This document shows, in pieces, positions 23,800-35,866 of a DNA stretch of 64,000 nt. Every line of letters starts with the position of its first letter. The stretch's first letter is position 1. Origin of the DNA: Macrolepiota albuminosa (Eukaryota > Basidiomycota > Agaricomycetes > Agaricales > Agaricaceae). The translations under genes were made by a program, and so were the position numbers. The stretch spans positions 62,001-126,000 of the forward strand of contig JAMWFC010000036.1 of assembly GCA_027475525.1 (NCBI GenBank), given 5' to 3'. The notes under the pieces were generated by a model. It did no database searches. It was not told the DNA's origin and was given only the letters and a program-made list of their open reading frames with translations.

Positions 23800-24190
23800 T
23801 TCTTGCATGCTTTTGCCCTCTGTTTGAAATTGTATCTCATTTTTGATATTAATTCTCCCATTATTTTCAGTGGGTGTCTTTAGCCCTTTCTACAAGCAGA
23901 AAACAAATTAGAACCATGTGAGCAGTTGCAGCAGCCCCATGACTTATGATACAAATCAACCTTACATACCCTGTCCTTAGCAACTGGTTAGTTTTAGTAT
24001 AAATATTCAGAATTTTATTGTAGATAGTTTCTTGCAATCTAGGTCTTATACTAGTTCACACCATGAGATTCTCTTAGTGTGCCATGTTCTTGCTATATTT
24101 GGCAGGCTCATGTCACAGCAGTATAGATCCATCATGATAGAAAATTTATCTAGTAATAGACAGGACACAAGGTTTCCCATAAAAGCAAGC

Positions 24191-24268
24191 AGCACTTGTT
24201 GGAATCGAACCAATGACCTCTTGAGTATGCACCTCTTGTGATGCTCTAGCCACTAAGCTAAAGCACTT
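24191..24268 (-). repeat. tRNA-like Pol III promoter sequence, SINE head or tRNA pseudogene
   Basis: On the - strand an A box (TAGCTTAGTGGC) and a B box (GGTTCGATTCC) stand in tRNA-like order and spacing. The T arm can form. The two acceptor halves do not pair; they are the same AAGTGCT in direct orientation. A functional tRNA is therefore unlikely. Confidence 0.5.
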
Positions 24269-24481
24269 AACTTACTTTTAGATCAAGTAGCCTAAGCAAT
24301 TTACTCTCTGGGAATGCTGAGCTACTCAATCCAAGGTTCAATCATACTGGCACGCCAGAGAGGCAATGTACCCCCATCTCTTGCTCAAAGATTTGGTGCC
24401 CAGGACAGATATTCCAAAAGCATGAAGATTCACTCCAAGCTTTCAACTTCAAACCCAGCAAAGGAAATCGCTGGCTGACTC

Positions 24482-24685
24482 ACACTGCTGGCATTGAAAG
24501 ATGTTTCCACTGGAAAAAGTGTAAAAGAACATGTTATATCATTTCCAAAGTGCCAATTTCAGATAGAAAAAGGCACTTTGCTTTGTTTATAGACTTTTTC
24601 TGTCAGGAATTGACATGTGGGAAATGGTATAACATGTTTCTTTTACACTTTTTTCAATAGAAACATCTTTCATTGCCAGCAGTGT
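24482..24685. mobile_element. MITE with about 70-bp terminal inverted repeats
   Basis: ACACTGCTGGCATTGAAAG at the left is mirrored by the right end CATTGCCAGCAGTGT, and pairing continues inward through TTTTACAC and AACATG. It interrupts the decayed F-box upstream region. The intact paralogue near 18343-18360 lacks it. GACT flanks both sides as a possible target duplication. It has no coding capacity. Confidence 0.75.
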
Positions 24686-24972
24686 CGACTACTCAAAAGT
24701 TGTGGTGAACAGTCTGGAGTCAGCAAAAAAACATCAGTAGGTAACAACTCTTGGCATAAAAATAGCAGCTATTCAGCTGATTCATGGCCTCCACAGTCAA
24801 ATGCATGCCTTGCACAATGTCAACATTCATTGTACCAGGCCTCACATTTTTCAACGACACTGTTCATGTTGTTGAGACTAAATTAAAGGAGCTTGAGATA
24901 GAAAAGGCCAAGGTTTCCATACTGTTCCAGCTTTTGTGGTCATGACTTACAGACAGCCTAGTCAAAAACTTC

Positions 24973-26343
24973 GGTAGTTATTCCTGCAGATGTCATTTTC
25001 AACCCACTCAAACGTTTAAATTAGTGACTGACTCCTGATCAGGCTTCTGTGCTCGAAACATTATTGATGCAGAAGAACTCAGAACTTGTGAAAATTGAAA
25101 GCGCCATGCTTTGGCTTTAGCTCAAAATAAACAATAACATCGGCACATTGCAAGAACTCAAGCGATTGAAGACAGAAAAACAGGCCAAAGCTAATTTCTG
25201 CGAGTCATGGCTTGACTCTATCCACCTTATTCCATTCAAAATTCTCATAAGAATCTTTGAATATAGCATATACTACTGTGGACCATTGCTACAAACAAAG
25301 GACTTCACCATTCTTATTATCCCATGTGTGTAGTGCATGGCAAAATGCGGCACTAAGCTGCCCCAGTCTTTGGAATGATCTTGAACTTGTACTGGATTGC
25401 AGGCTAAATATAGATTTATTACTTGATCTCTGATATGGTCGGGCTAACTGTCACTGCCCACTCTTGCTTAGCTTGAGAGGTGATTTACGTAGTGATGAAG
25501 ACCTAGCTACTAATCTTGTTTCACATGTCATAAAGTTCTCTCCTCTAATGAACACAGTTTTCTTGTAATTGTGCGGCAATTTAGGATCATTGGCAACCTT
25601 TCTTGTTTCACCAGGAGGCTCCTTTTCCAATCTAGAAACATTGACATTCATTGAAACTAACTTGAAGGCTGGAACAGACACCTCTCCTATCACTGTCTTT
25701 AATTATTCCTCCTGTTTGAGACAAGTAATGCTTCGTATTTCATGAGACATGTTTGAAGGCAATAAACAACTTTTTCTTCCTTGGAGTCAGCTCACCCACC
25801 TCCATGTCAGAGGTCCATTATCAATTCAATCATTCACAATAATCTTTTTCTAATGTGCCCAACTCCAGGCCACATCTTTTCATAATATTAACTTGGCAGA
25901 CCATTTTGATACCTACCAGACTATCATCTCACCTTCACCAATTATCTTCCCATATTTCACAGAATTCTGTCTCAGGCTTAATGGGCCAAGCTTCTTGCAT
26001 GATATATCAGATGTATCAGATATACTCAATATGATGCTCCTTCTCTAGGTCAATAACCTCAGTTTGGCAAAGTATACACTCTCTTTCTCCAGGACTAAAA
26101 TTGATTTATTTCCCTTCCATACCATAATTTTTTCATGGGACATGTTGCTATCCATCTGTCATCTCCTGCTTGTGTATGCATATCTTGTTCACAACAAACT
26201 GCTTGAAACACTTGTGGCATGCCCTTTACTGAAAAGTCTCACTCTCTGTTTTAACATACATCCAATAACATTGCTGAAGGACTGGATGCAGAATAAGACC
26301 AATGGACAATCTGACCAAGTGCCATTTTTCTCCTACTTGATGT
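24973..26343 (+). pseudogene. decayed F-box gene copy
   Basis: Colinear with 18650 to about 20010 of the intact gene. NFCESWL and IFEYSIYY remain readable (25148-25333), and later blocks (LLSICHLLL, ETLVACPLLKSLTLC) appear at 26064-26340. Stops and frame breaks are spread throughout, and CpGs of the intact copy are mostly replaced. The 3' end is cut where a solo LTR begins at 26344. Confidence 0.8.
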
Positions 26344-26862
26344 TGTAAGGGCAACCTCTAGAGGCTGTGGCTCAGTCACACAGCTGGCAGAGGGAGATCC
26401 AAAGTATATTAGAGTATGTACTGACAATATCATAATAACTACTCACTTGGCAGAGGGAGATCCAAAGAGAACAAGTCTAGGGATTTCCTATGCCAGGTTG
26501 GATGCTTCTGGGGCTTTTAAAGCATGGGAAACAACTGTACAGTACAACAAAACCTTAAAAACTTGAAAATTGACTAACCAAACAACTGTGCAAACAAGGC
26601 AGGAAAACTCTGGACTTTAGAAGTCAGAAAGGCAAACTCCGGCTTATATAAGCAGTCTGGAAGCGGTGCTGAAGGGCCCACACTTGTCTGAATGGTAGCT
26701 AAAGAACCAGAGCATCTCAAGGGCTGAGAATAGTACTAACAGATAGTGTTGAAAGAATAGAAACAGTAAAATGAAATAATGTTAGAAGAAATAAGAGAAT
26801 AAATAAAGGGAGAGTGAAGAGATAAGGAGTGAGAAAAGGAAGAAATGAGGAGTCCCCTGACA
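26344..26862 (-). repeat. solo LTR of the gypsy-2 family
   Basis: Reverse complement of the LTR at 48845-49357: TGTCAGGGG is at the right end and TTACA at the left end. It carries a short internal duplication around GGCAGAGGGAGATCC. No internal element sequence adjoins it. No convincing target duplication was found. Confidence 0.75.
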
Positions 26863-27621
26863 GTTGCCGGCAACATCCTTGAGTTTCTTCTGCTTGATCA
26901 ACATCTCAGCTTCTCAATTCTCTGTTCCAGCTCCATACTCATTGTCTCAGCTCTGTCTATGGCTTCTCAGTATTCTTGTCTCTCCATCTCAGCTCAGTTC
27001 TCATCTGCTACAGTGTGATTTTTGGCTTGATTGATTAACTTGGCTTTTCTGCTCTTTTGATTTACTAGCATCTTGGTCTTCTCAGTTACTGTGCTGTCAC
27101 TGTTACTCTCCCTCTTACTGGAGTCTGTCTGTTTCTGGGTGACTCATTATTCTTACTAGTGCTTGTTTGTCACTGGTCTACAAATTTTTTGTTGTATTAC
27201 AACTGACAGAATCACACGCTTACAACACATTGTCACATATTCCCTATTTCATTCGACTTCTATGCCTACTCCTTTCATCTCGCTCTTTTGACTTCAAATC
27301 CAATTCTTCAATCAGCCCATCTCACATCCACACCGCCTTCATTGCCCTTCTCATGTCAACCCATTATCAGTATTTTTGATCTTCCTTTCTTTTTCTCATG
27401 TCAACCTATTAGCATCAGTATTTTTGATCTTCCCTCCTTTTTTAATGCCTGCCAATTTCAATTATTTATCCTGTACCTTCATTACTTCTCTGAACATGGT
27501 TGTCTCAGACTGTCTTTGAATCCTATCAGAAATAGGTATTATACCCAAAATATGAAGAAAATAGTAGATTTTTATATATTGAACTATTATACACAGAGTA
27601 ATAGTGCTGGTTAGAAAGCTG
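26863..27621. other. CpG-depleted spacer
   Basis: Pyrimidine-rich, with TCTCAGCT-like and TTTTTGATCTTCC repeats. No gene recognised. Confidence 0.4.
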
Positions 27622-29202
27622 TCTAATTGTCGTCCTCACTGCTGCTACTGGATTTGGACTTGTCATCAGTGCCAGGCTGTAACTCATCATTGATATGCTT
27701 GCAGCTCCTGTACATAGGGCCTGGTGGCAGCTGTGATGTCTTTTTTTTCTTCAATAGCTACTCTTTTACAGTTGTCCTTGGCTTGCCCTTATCTGAGTGC
27801 TCCTTCCTCTTCTTTCTAATGACTACACCTGTAACAGAGCAGGCTGTTACAGCCTATGTTTGGTCACACTTAGCACAGCCACTCTTTAGTCTTTATCTTT
27901 TACCACCGTCTCTATGCTTATGTAGTCACCATTCTCTCTATAGAACTGGGTTTTATGCACTTGGGACATTTCAGGATTCAAGAACTTACTAAAACCCCAT
28001 AACTACATTACAACACCTTGGTTATATGCATCAGCAAGCTTCCAATCATGCTCTCTCTGCTCCTCAGCCATGAGAAAAGCCCACTTGCACATATCATCTC
28101 ACAGCGTGGAACATAAAAGACAGATGTTATTCATGGTTGAAATATTTGAGGGGCTGCTGAACTGTATCCTTGAAGGCCAACCAACAACATGCACATGATA
28201 TTTTTTGACAATGGCTGTATCATAGTTCATATAATTAATCTTCACTGTCTTGTTTGTCATAATCAATCCTGTGGAGCAATAAAGCTTTGTGGCACTTAAT
28301 AGGCAATATGAACCTTATGCAATCCATCAAGAATGAGGCCTGTGCACTCAGCACACATCAAAAGCAATGTATCTGGCCTTATCACACCTGCTATTATATC
28401 AGCTTATTATGATAAACTGAAATGATGGAACATACTTTGATTCTCAAGGCAGACATACATTTCAAATTTGGCAAGCACATCTGTGTAGTCCAACTTAAGA
28501 ACCTTTGGGAAGAAATTCATTACTGTATTGTAAAAAGTCACTGTAAATGTTGTGGTGGTATCTTCCACATGACTATGTGAAAAGAATGCAAAGAAACGGA
28601 CATCTGTATAAAGGAACAGATTTTTTATCTGAAACAGTGGTCAGTTACCAAGAAATCTGCATAAAGGACATATAGGCTTACTTCTATAGTAATAGACTTA
28701 ATGTTTTGGTGAGCATTGGCAGCTGATGCCTGATCACTACTTTGTGACCCTTGCACTTTCAGCTCATGATATTTCACCAGCTCATCAACAAGTTTCTTCT
28801 TCTTCTGCTCACTCATTGTCAATATTCTCTCAGATGTCCTTAAGCTTCATACAATGCCCAGCAATACAATCTGACAATAGCAAAATGTAAGAGTAAATGA
28901 CAAGAAGATAAGAATAAGAACTTACTCTCATTGATTTTCTTTGATTTGAAGTGAACAATAGTGTTTGCAAGTGAAGGACAACACAATGAGGCATGGCTAG
29001 ATCCATGAATTATCATCTTCTTGATGTGTTCCTTGTCCACTAAATGCTGCTCTGTCAGATTATTGATAAACTTTTCTTGATCTTTAAGATATGCAGAGAC
29101 AGCTTCTCTAATGAGATCAAGACTGGCCTTTGTGTTTTTCTTCAGAATATTGCAAGTGCCCTGAGATGCATCAGATTTTGTATTAGACTTGTAAGAACAC
29201 AT
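27622..29202 (-). pseudogene. decayed Agaricomycete multicopy hypothetical gene
   Basis: Read on the - strand. The N-terminal part has KASLDLIREAVSAYL, HIKKMIIHGSS and PSLANTIVHFKSK (28840-29202), then KKKKLVDELVKYHELK (28625-28822). A middle part reads NYDTAIVKKYHVHVVGWP (near 28200). The tail is Lys/Ser-rich, ending in SSSSEDDN near 27622. This order matches a hypothetical family that I recall as repeated across Agaricomycete genomes; its function is unknown. Multiple stops and frame changes make this copy inactive. Confidence 0.6.
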
Positions 29203-29460
29203 GCATGGTGGTTGAACAGGTTGATCTGGATTATGCGCAGCTCAAATGGTAGCTGCAAAGTCATTGTGCAAGTTTATTGCGCTAGCCATTGTTCCAAAGT
29301 ATAGGCTTTGGTGGTTCCCAGGTTAATTGTTGATCTATGATTGTGGAAAACGATCACATGATTGTTTACAATGTTGGTAAACTATACCATACAGTTGTTG
29401 ATTTCTGTGTTTTTGGTTTTTTCCTCATTCCCTTTCTTCTCTCTCCTTGTTCTCTGCATC

Positions 29461-30700
29461 CAGATGCTCCGCGCTGCAATGCAGTTTTCAGAAAGTCAAG
29501 GTGCAGCTTTCTCTTCATCTAATTTGCCTGTCTTTAACTCTGTGAGGCTCTACAGAATTCACAGGGCATACCTGCATATACAGTAAGTTGGTGATTTGGC
29601 TATGATCTCATACTATATCACTTATCTTGCACCACAGTAGCAGATTCACTGACAAAGCATAGAAATGCTGAAGTTCCTGAACTTGACACCTTGAACATTA
29701 ACAATGTTTTTGAGCAGGCCAAGGAAGAGCACCTACATGGTAGGCTGAATTTTCTTGAACTGAATGACCCAACCCTTTGCAGGAAAGTAGCATATGTTGT
29801 GTTTTGTGGACATAAGATGGGCTTGTTCAAGACCTGGTATGTAACTTCTTGTCTTGATCTTCTTGCTCCACAATTGCTTAACACAGTCCTGCTGCTGTAA
29901 AGCAGATTTATGATTTTTCAGATGCCAAAAAGGCTATCTACAAGGCTATTATACTTGTAAGGCTGCTGTGCAGATCTGGAAACATGTCCTTGCCAACAAC
30001 CTAGTATATACACATTGCAAGGACAGTATCCAGAATGTGCCTCCAAGTGCATCAAGAGGCTCTTGCTATCCTAGTTCTGTGATATCACACTGCCAGGATT
30101 CTTTACTCAAGCTGGACATACATTGCAAGGGCAATGACTTTGCATGCTGCTACCAAACTCCATCTCCACCCCTAGAATCTCATCAGCCCTCTGCAAGTCA
30201 TCTTAATAGCCCTACATCCAAGCATTTCTCACACTACAAATTACCTCAACCCACACTCAAAGTTTGCCATGCTCAAGGTTGCCCACCTCTTACATCTACC
30301 AAGCATCAACAGCCCGAACCTGCATCTGATGATGACATGCCCCAGACTAAAAGCCTGCTCTCTACACCAGTGTGTTCTCAATACAACCCTCCATCATCAT
30401 TGCCCCATCATTCCAATTTTTTAAGGAGGGTCCTGGTTTCTCATTGACTGCACTCTCTGCTTAGGAGATTACAGACAAGAATTGTTATTGGGTCATTGAA
30501 CAAGGTGCTATGCCTGGTGTTTATAAGGGATGGTAGGTGTTTTATTTTCTCCTATTATCTTATGTCTAATAACATTGTTCTTTAGAGCTGCTGCACAAGC
30601 AGCTGTCAGTGAACACACAAACCCTTCCATTATTTTAACAACAGGCTTGGCAGCTGCAGCAATGATTTTCACATGTAGTTACATAACAGGCAAAGTCTCT
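29461..30700 (+). pseudogene. decayed gene with two viroplasmin-like (RNase H1 N-terminal) domains
   Basis: The first domain is RKVAYVVFCGHKMGLFKTW, followed by a GT...AG intron of about 50 nt and AAVKQIYDFSDAKKAIYKA (29780-29960). The second is NCYWVIEQGAMPGVYKGW, an intron, then AAAQAAVSEHTNPSIILTTG (30480-30680). The G-x3-G-x-[FY]-x2-W pattern with a downstream alpha segment is that of the RNase H1 N-terminal/caulimovirus VI-type domain, which binds RNA:DNA hybrids. A Ser/Pro-rich stretch separates them. Several stops are present. Confidence 0.55.
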
Positions 30701-32224
30701 TGTCATTAATTCAATATCTCTTACCACATCACGTTATTGTCAATATCTCAATATATTTTGTTCAATGTAGAATCCCACTTTAAAATCTAAGTATGTATTG
30801 AAAGTTTTATCTACATTGGTGAAACCCTTGTAAAAACTAAGGACATTGACCATACTGAACTATGCTGATCTCTTAAAATCTTTGATTTTACTCAACAAAC
30901 TAAGGCCCATTTCCCAACACAATAAATTTGCCAAACATCTTACTTGGGCAATGCATGCTGCACGTTTGTTGTGATGCTTAGCATGTTCTCAATTGGTGCG
31001 AGAAGGCATGCGAGGAACAAGATCATGGAATTGAGTTGTAGACTTTAATATCCCTTGAGGTAAGTCTCTTTTGCTGCTACAGAGTTATGCAGAAGTGTAG
31101 GAAAGTCAACATGCCTGAACATGTCTAAAAAATAAGAGTGAGTTTGTGCATTTGAGAAGATGGGTGTGGATACTTTCTGAATGGGTCTGAACTGATCTCT
31201 GAACTCCTGATTGTGATCACCCCAGCCAACACTATATCAGCTAATCTGCAAAAAGGGAGCAATACTAGCAGCTGCTTGCTGTCTCTCTTTCAATAACCTG
31301 AAGTAATCAAGAGTATTACAGAAGGAGGTGGCAAGTAGACAGGCTAAGAAAGAAACATGACTTACTGATGTCACAGGGACAAGATGTCAGTGATTAAGTG
31401 AGTGATTTAGAAGCAAAGTAAGTGGTCAAGGGACTTGGAAGCAGTGTAAATGTAAGCTTGTTGATCATAATCAATAAGCTATATGATCACATGGAAGCCA
31501 CAGTTGTGATCACTTTGTTTTGTGTACTGCCATGTAAGTGCATCAGTGGCAATGCTCCACCAGCAAAAATCTAGCAAAGACAAGTTCAAAATATTTGGTG
31601 ATGGCTATTCAAGCTCTACTAACATCCAAACTCTCAATTGGTCAGGTATTTGCGCCTTCTGAGCTCATCAGAATAAAGGGATTCAAGAACATCAACAAGG
31701 TGAGTAATTACATGTAGAAGCCATCATATTGATTGCTTACTCATGTCTACTAAAGCTTGAGACAAAGAGAAACAATGAGAACTAGAAGATATTGGAGAAG
31801 CTTGGAAAGACAGCATACAACATCATGACAATAATGAGAATTGGGTTGATATCAAAACTATCATCAATGGCCAGGTGCCACTCAACTTGAGCCATGCTGG
31901 TGGCAAGTTTCAAGAGCTCCTTGAGGAGGAGCTATGCCTACAAAAAAAACAAAGGAGATATTGGACACGTCAAGACACAATTATTTGCTGAAACCTAGGC
32001 TTTGCCATGCAGTTAGATGCCATGGTCAGTGCATACTTATGGTGGAGTAAAAACTGCAGAGTATCAGGAAAGGGCCTTGCAGCTCTTTTGAGTCCAGATG
32101 CAGTAGTTTAGGAGACACATTCTATCACAGTTGTAGACGTCTTTGGTACGCCATTGACTAGCATTATCTGTGACATCTGATGATTTGCCAAAGATACATA
32201 TTCCCTCAATATACCTATTTTTCA
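30701..32224. other. CpG-depleted spacer, possibly N-terminal KDZ remnants
   Basis: No clear gene. The last part (about 32030-32224) has short readable pieces on the + strand just before the KDZ homology and may be its eroded N-terminus. Confidence 0.4.
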
Positions 32225-34650
32225 GAGAGAGGAGACAATTGCTGCCTCTCTAGTTGAGCAAGGTCTGATTTCCTCTGCACCTTATCATTCTAAGGTTGTG
32301 TTTGCTATGCGTGCTGTAGAACTTTATTGTACTTCTCAAATATGCTGTCTTCACTTTGCAATTCAGCCTTTTGTGAAATGTCTGTATGATCTACATGCCA
32401 TTCTATTCAAACCTTATCTCAGTAAACAATTTTCAATTGCCTTTGATGTCTATCTAGCCATTAACAACAAAACTGAAAAGCATATACAGATTGTCCTCAA
32501 ACATGAGACACCTAACACTATGCATGTCCTGCATGCACCTACAAATTGGAGGGTGAAAAGAAGTTGATGTATGAGATGTTAGTGACAATGGATGGCAACA
32601 ATTCCCTCAAGCATGTTATTTGTTGAGGGCCAGCAACTGAAGATAAAAATGGAGAGCTCATACCTGATGAATCAAAGGAGCTTTGAGATGACCATGATGT
32701 TGATGGTGACTACTACATCAGTAGGGAGAAGGTTAATCAATGGGCCAAGGGGACACTGGAGGAAATGCTGTCCACTGGAAAAGAATCGGTATATTAATGA
32801 TTTCTATATTCTGTACACTATGTTCATGAATATTACAGGAAGAAGATGCTGTGGATGCCAAGTCAAGCCCCTGTGCTAAACAATGAAAAAATATAATTGA
32901 TGAGCTTACCATGTGCATGTGGGGCATATTTGATAAAACAGGTGTCTTCCTTGTGCTATGCCGGCATAGCTTTGTCTTGGTAATTGCTGACATGATTCAG
33001 AGTGGTGAGCTGTGAGTTTTCTTGTCGCATTGTTGATGATAAGGCTCATTTACTTGAAGTGCCAAGTATCCCCTGGCTGTTGTGAAGGAACTGCTTGATG
33101 CATTTGGTATATGCATAGATGAGGGATATGACATTGAGTATAAATTTAGCACGACTCTAGCTGACAGCCCCCTTGGGCCATGTGCTCAGGAACTCAAATA
33201 CAAGGCACTAATTGAGAGCTTTTACAGCCATGCATACAATCAATAGTGCCAACTCACTTTCCTTGCAAAGTATGTCAAAGAACTGGGCCTTGAGGATCTG
33301 GAGGGATGCGAGTGATTCTTCTCCAAATCCAATGCATTGGCATCATCTGTACAATATGCCAGTGTCTTCCACCAAAAGCAATGCATATAAGAATACCTGA
33401 AGCATATGGATAAACAAGAAACTTATCAAGGCCTCAGTAAGTACATTTGCTTCCTTGTGACTCTGAGGTGACAGATTTTTCTAGGTGACTTTCTTGTCAA
33501 TAACTACAAGCAAGCATTGAAGCTCATCAATGGCTTACCCATGCTGGAGAAACAGATGAAGGACCAGAATGTTGCCATTTTTGAAATGTTTGATAAGTGG
33601 TTGACTAAGAGAAAGGAATACCTGGAGAGACTGTCAAGAGAACCTCTGCAGGAGATGCTACAGATAGAGCATTACAATAAGTTGGTAAATCTTGCTAAAA
33701 GCCAGTGAGTACAATTTACACCTACTTGGACGCTGTGTTGAATTTTATTGCACCTTTAAGGAAGAAACTGAATGAAGCACAAGCAGCATGGCTTGTTATC
33801 ATCCGTCAAACACATGATGCATGAGACTATACACAATCTACAGGGACAGAATATTGTCATGCCTTAGAAAACCTTGAGAAGAACCTTCAAGTTGTGCAAG
33901 GCCTTGAGATGAAACTAGGCATCATAACCTATTGGACCTCTGCACACCCTGAGTGGAATACAATGGCAGAAATGATGGCCAAGCATTGCTACCAACAATG
34001 TCTTGATAAGTTAGAGGAGTTGATTGTGGCAAGAATGTTTGAATTAACCAAGATGAATATGTCACAGACTGGTGCATATTTGTTGCTTAATATTTGACTA
34101 CTGCCATCTCACTGTGAATCTAAAATACAAACTATGCAAGCATATCAGAAACACCCTCAAAGCTCACTCACAGGCCATTTGAAATGCACTCAACCAGTAC
34201 AATGCTGCTGCTCATGCCCTCTCCTCTCCTCGCCTTGAGCTTTCATGGGATCTTGTTGTGGAATATGCATTTCTGGCAGACTTTGACTTACTATCAGACA
34301 CACGTGAGAATATGTGTGAATGCTCCTGGGCCACACCTGCTGCCTGCATAATAATGGATGAGTACTACAAAATTCAGCGTGCTTATGAAGAGATTGACCA
34401 GCTCAACATCAAAATACAACAACTTGTTACTTATATACATGATGTAGAAGTATATCTGAAAAGGATAGAGGAAGTCATTGCCACAAAAGATAACGTTCTT
34501 GCACATCAGATTTGCCTGCAACAGCGCCTCTACCAGTTCAACTACCTTCACATATGGCACCTTTGCAAGCTTTCTACTCTGTCAAGCTTTACAGGTTCTC
34601 TAATCCCAGGCATCAGAACAAATTGCCAAAAGAGAGATGAATGTGGATAA
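32225..34650 (+). pseudogene. decayed KDZ-superfamily (Kyakuja-Dileera-Zisupton) transposase
   Basis: Successive pieces match the basidiomycete KDZ transposase order. QFSIAFDVYLAI is near 32430, MDGNNSLK near 32587 in a shifted frame, and REKVNQWAKGTLEEML near 32725. GVFLVLCRHSF-type sequence is near 32940. GYDIEYKF and SPLGPCAQELKYKALI are near 33120-33210. ELGLEDLEGCE-FFSKSNALASSVQYA is near 33280-33360, with a TGA where Arg is expected. VARMFELTKMNMSQTG is near 34030, and VEYAFLADFDLLSDTRE near 34256. KDZ elements are large cut-and-paste transposons abundant in mushrooms. Many stops; no inverted repeats were recognised. Confidence 0.85.
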
Positions 34651-34824
34651 AGACTGTGCAGGACATGGGGAGGAGGAATGGAGAAATAAAGAGGTGCCAG
34701 AGGTGGGATATAATACCAAAGAAAATGTCAAAGATAGCGACAATGATGAAAGCAGCAACAATGACAACAATGCCTAGCTAGCAGAGGAAGTGCACAGGAT
34801 CATTGAAATTTCTTCTGACTTCTA

Positions 34825-35866
34825 CAGTGGCTCAAAAAACTGTCCCAATGTTTCATACTTTTTGAAAGATGACATTGGCATGAAGGATGGGAAGTATATA
34901 AAATCCTGATTAAATCATGTAAAATACTATGGCATCGTAGCTACAGAATACATCTAGGTTTATGTAATTAAGATCAAAACTGATGGAGCAATAGCCATTT
35001 TAAAATATTCACTCATTGGGACAGTTTTTTGAGCATCTCTAATTTTTCAGGTTTATCCCTATTTTACTCAGAAATAAAGAGTAAGTTGCATGTGGAAATA
35101 TAAACAAAGTCATGTGACCATGTTTAGATATATTTGGGAGTAGTTCAAGCTGGTTGAACCACATCTTGACCTTCAACCACTATCATGAAACCTATTCCTT
35201 CTGCACAACACTCTACTGTTGCTTCTCTTCTTGCTCAAGGATATTCTCTGGTCAGATTGGGGCTCAAACTGGTCTAGGGAAGTCTACTACTGGGAGGATT
35301 GGTAGAGAGTTGGAGATGGACAAGGAAAACCATCCTAGAGGCTGTCCTGCTAAGCTTACTCCATATGATAAACAGGCTATTGTTTGACAAATCTCAACTG
35401 GGAGACTTAATACAGCTGTCCAGGCCACTAATTTTATCAACAACATCATTTCCAACCCTGTCTCTTCCAAGACTGTCTGGAATGTGTTGAAGGAGGAGGG
35501 GTATTGGTCTGCTACCAAGAGAAAAGTTCCTATGCTCAAAGCTAAATATTGACAACTACAGCTTAAATGGGCTCAGAAGCATCAGAACTGGACTATAGAA
35601 GACTGGAAAAGGGTGTTGTGGACAGATGAGACAAAGATTAACAGGATTGGGTCAGATGGGAAGCAGTATGTGTGGAAGCTACAAGGAGAAGACATTTTAG
35701 ACTGAACAACTACACCTACTGTGAAGCATGGAGGAGGGAATAATCTCATGGTATGAGGCTGTATGAGTTGGAATGGGGTAGAAAAGCTTGTAGAGGTGGT
35801 GGGGATTATTAATGCAGAGCAGTACTGTGAAATTTTAGATGATGGAGCAAAGGAGAACTTTGAGAA
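34825..35866 (+). mobile_element. Tc1/mariner-like element, 3'-truncated copy (Tc1-A)
   Basis: It starts with CAGTGGCTCAAAAAACTG right after TA (34823-34824). It is nearly identical to 51063-52102 of the complete copy until position 35866, then switches to unrelated sequence with no right inverted repeat. It shares three TGA stops with the other copy and has a fourth (TGG to TGA near 35756). It carries a 6-bp insertion relative to the other copy near 35180. Confidence 0.88.

Larger units (their letters stand above)
23800..26343 (+). repeat. decayed segmental copy of the 11.8/18.13-20.03 kb F-box locus
   Basis: Colinear with about 11820-11868 plus 18131-20010, skipping copia-1. Shared landmarks are TTGTATCTCATTTTT, TGTCTTTAG, CACTCCAAGCTTTCAAC and then the F-box coding region. 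Many CpG positions of the intact copy are TpG or CpA here. It therefore preserves the pre-insertion site of copia-1. Confidence 0.8.

Noticed and set aside
26339..26867. Target-site duplication around the solo gypsy LTR
   Set aside because: The flanks GATGT and GTTGC do not match, and the F-box copy does not resume on the far side.
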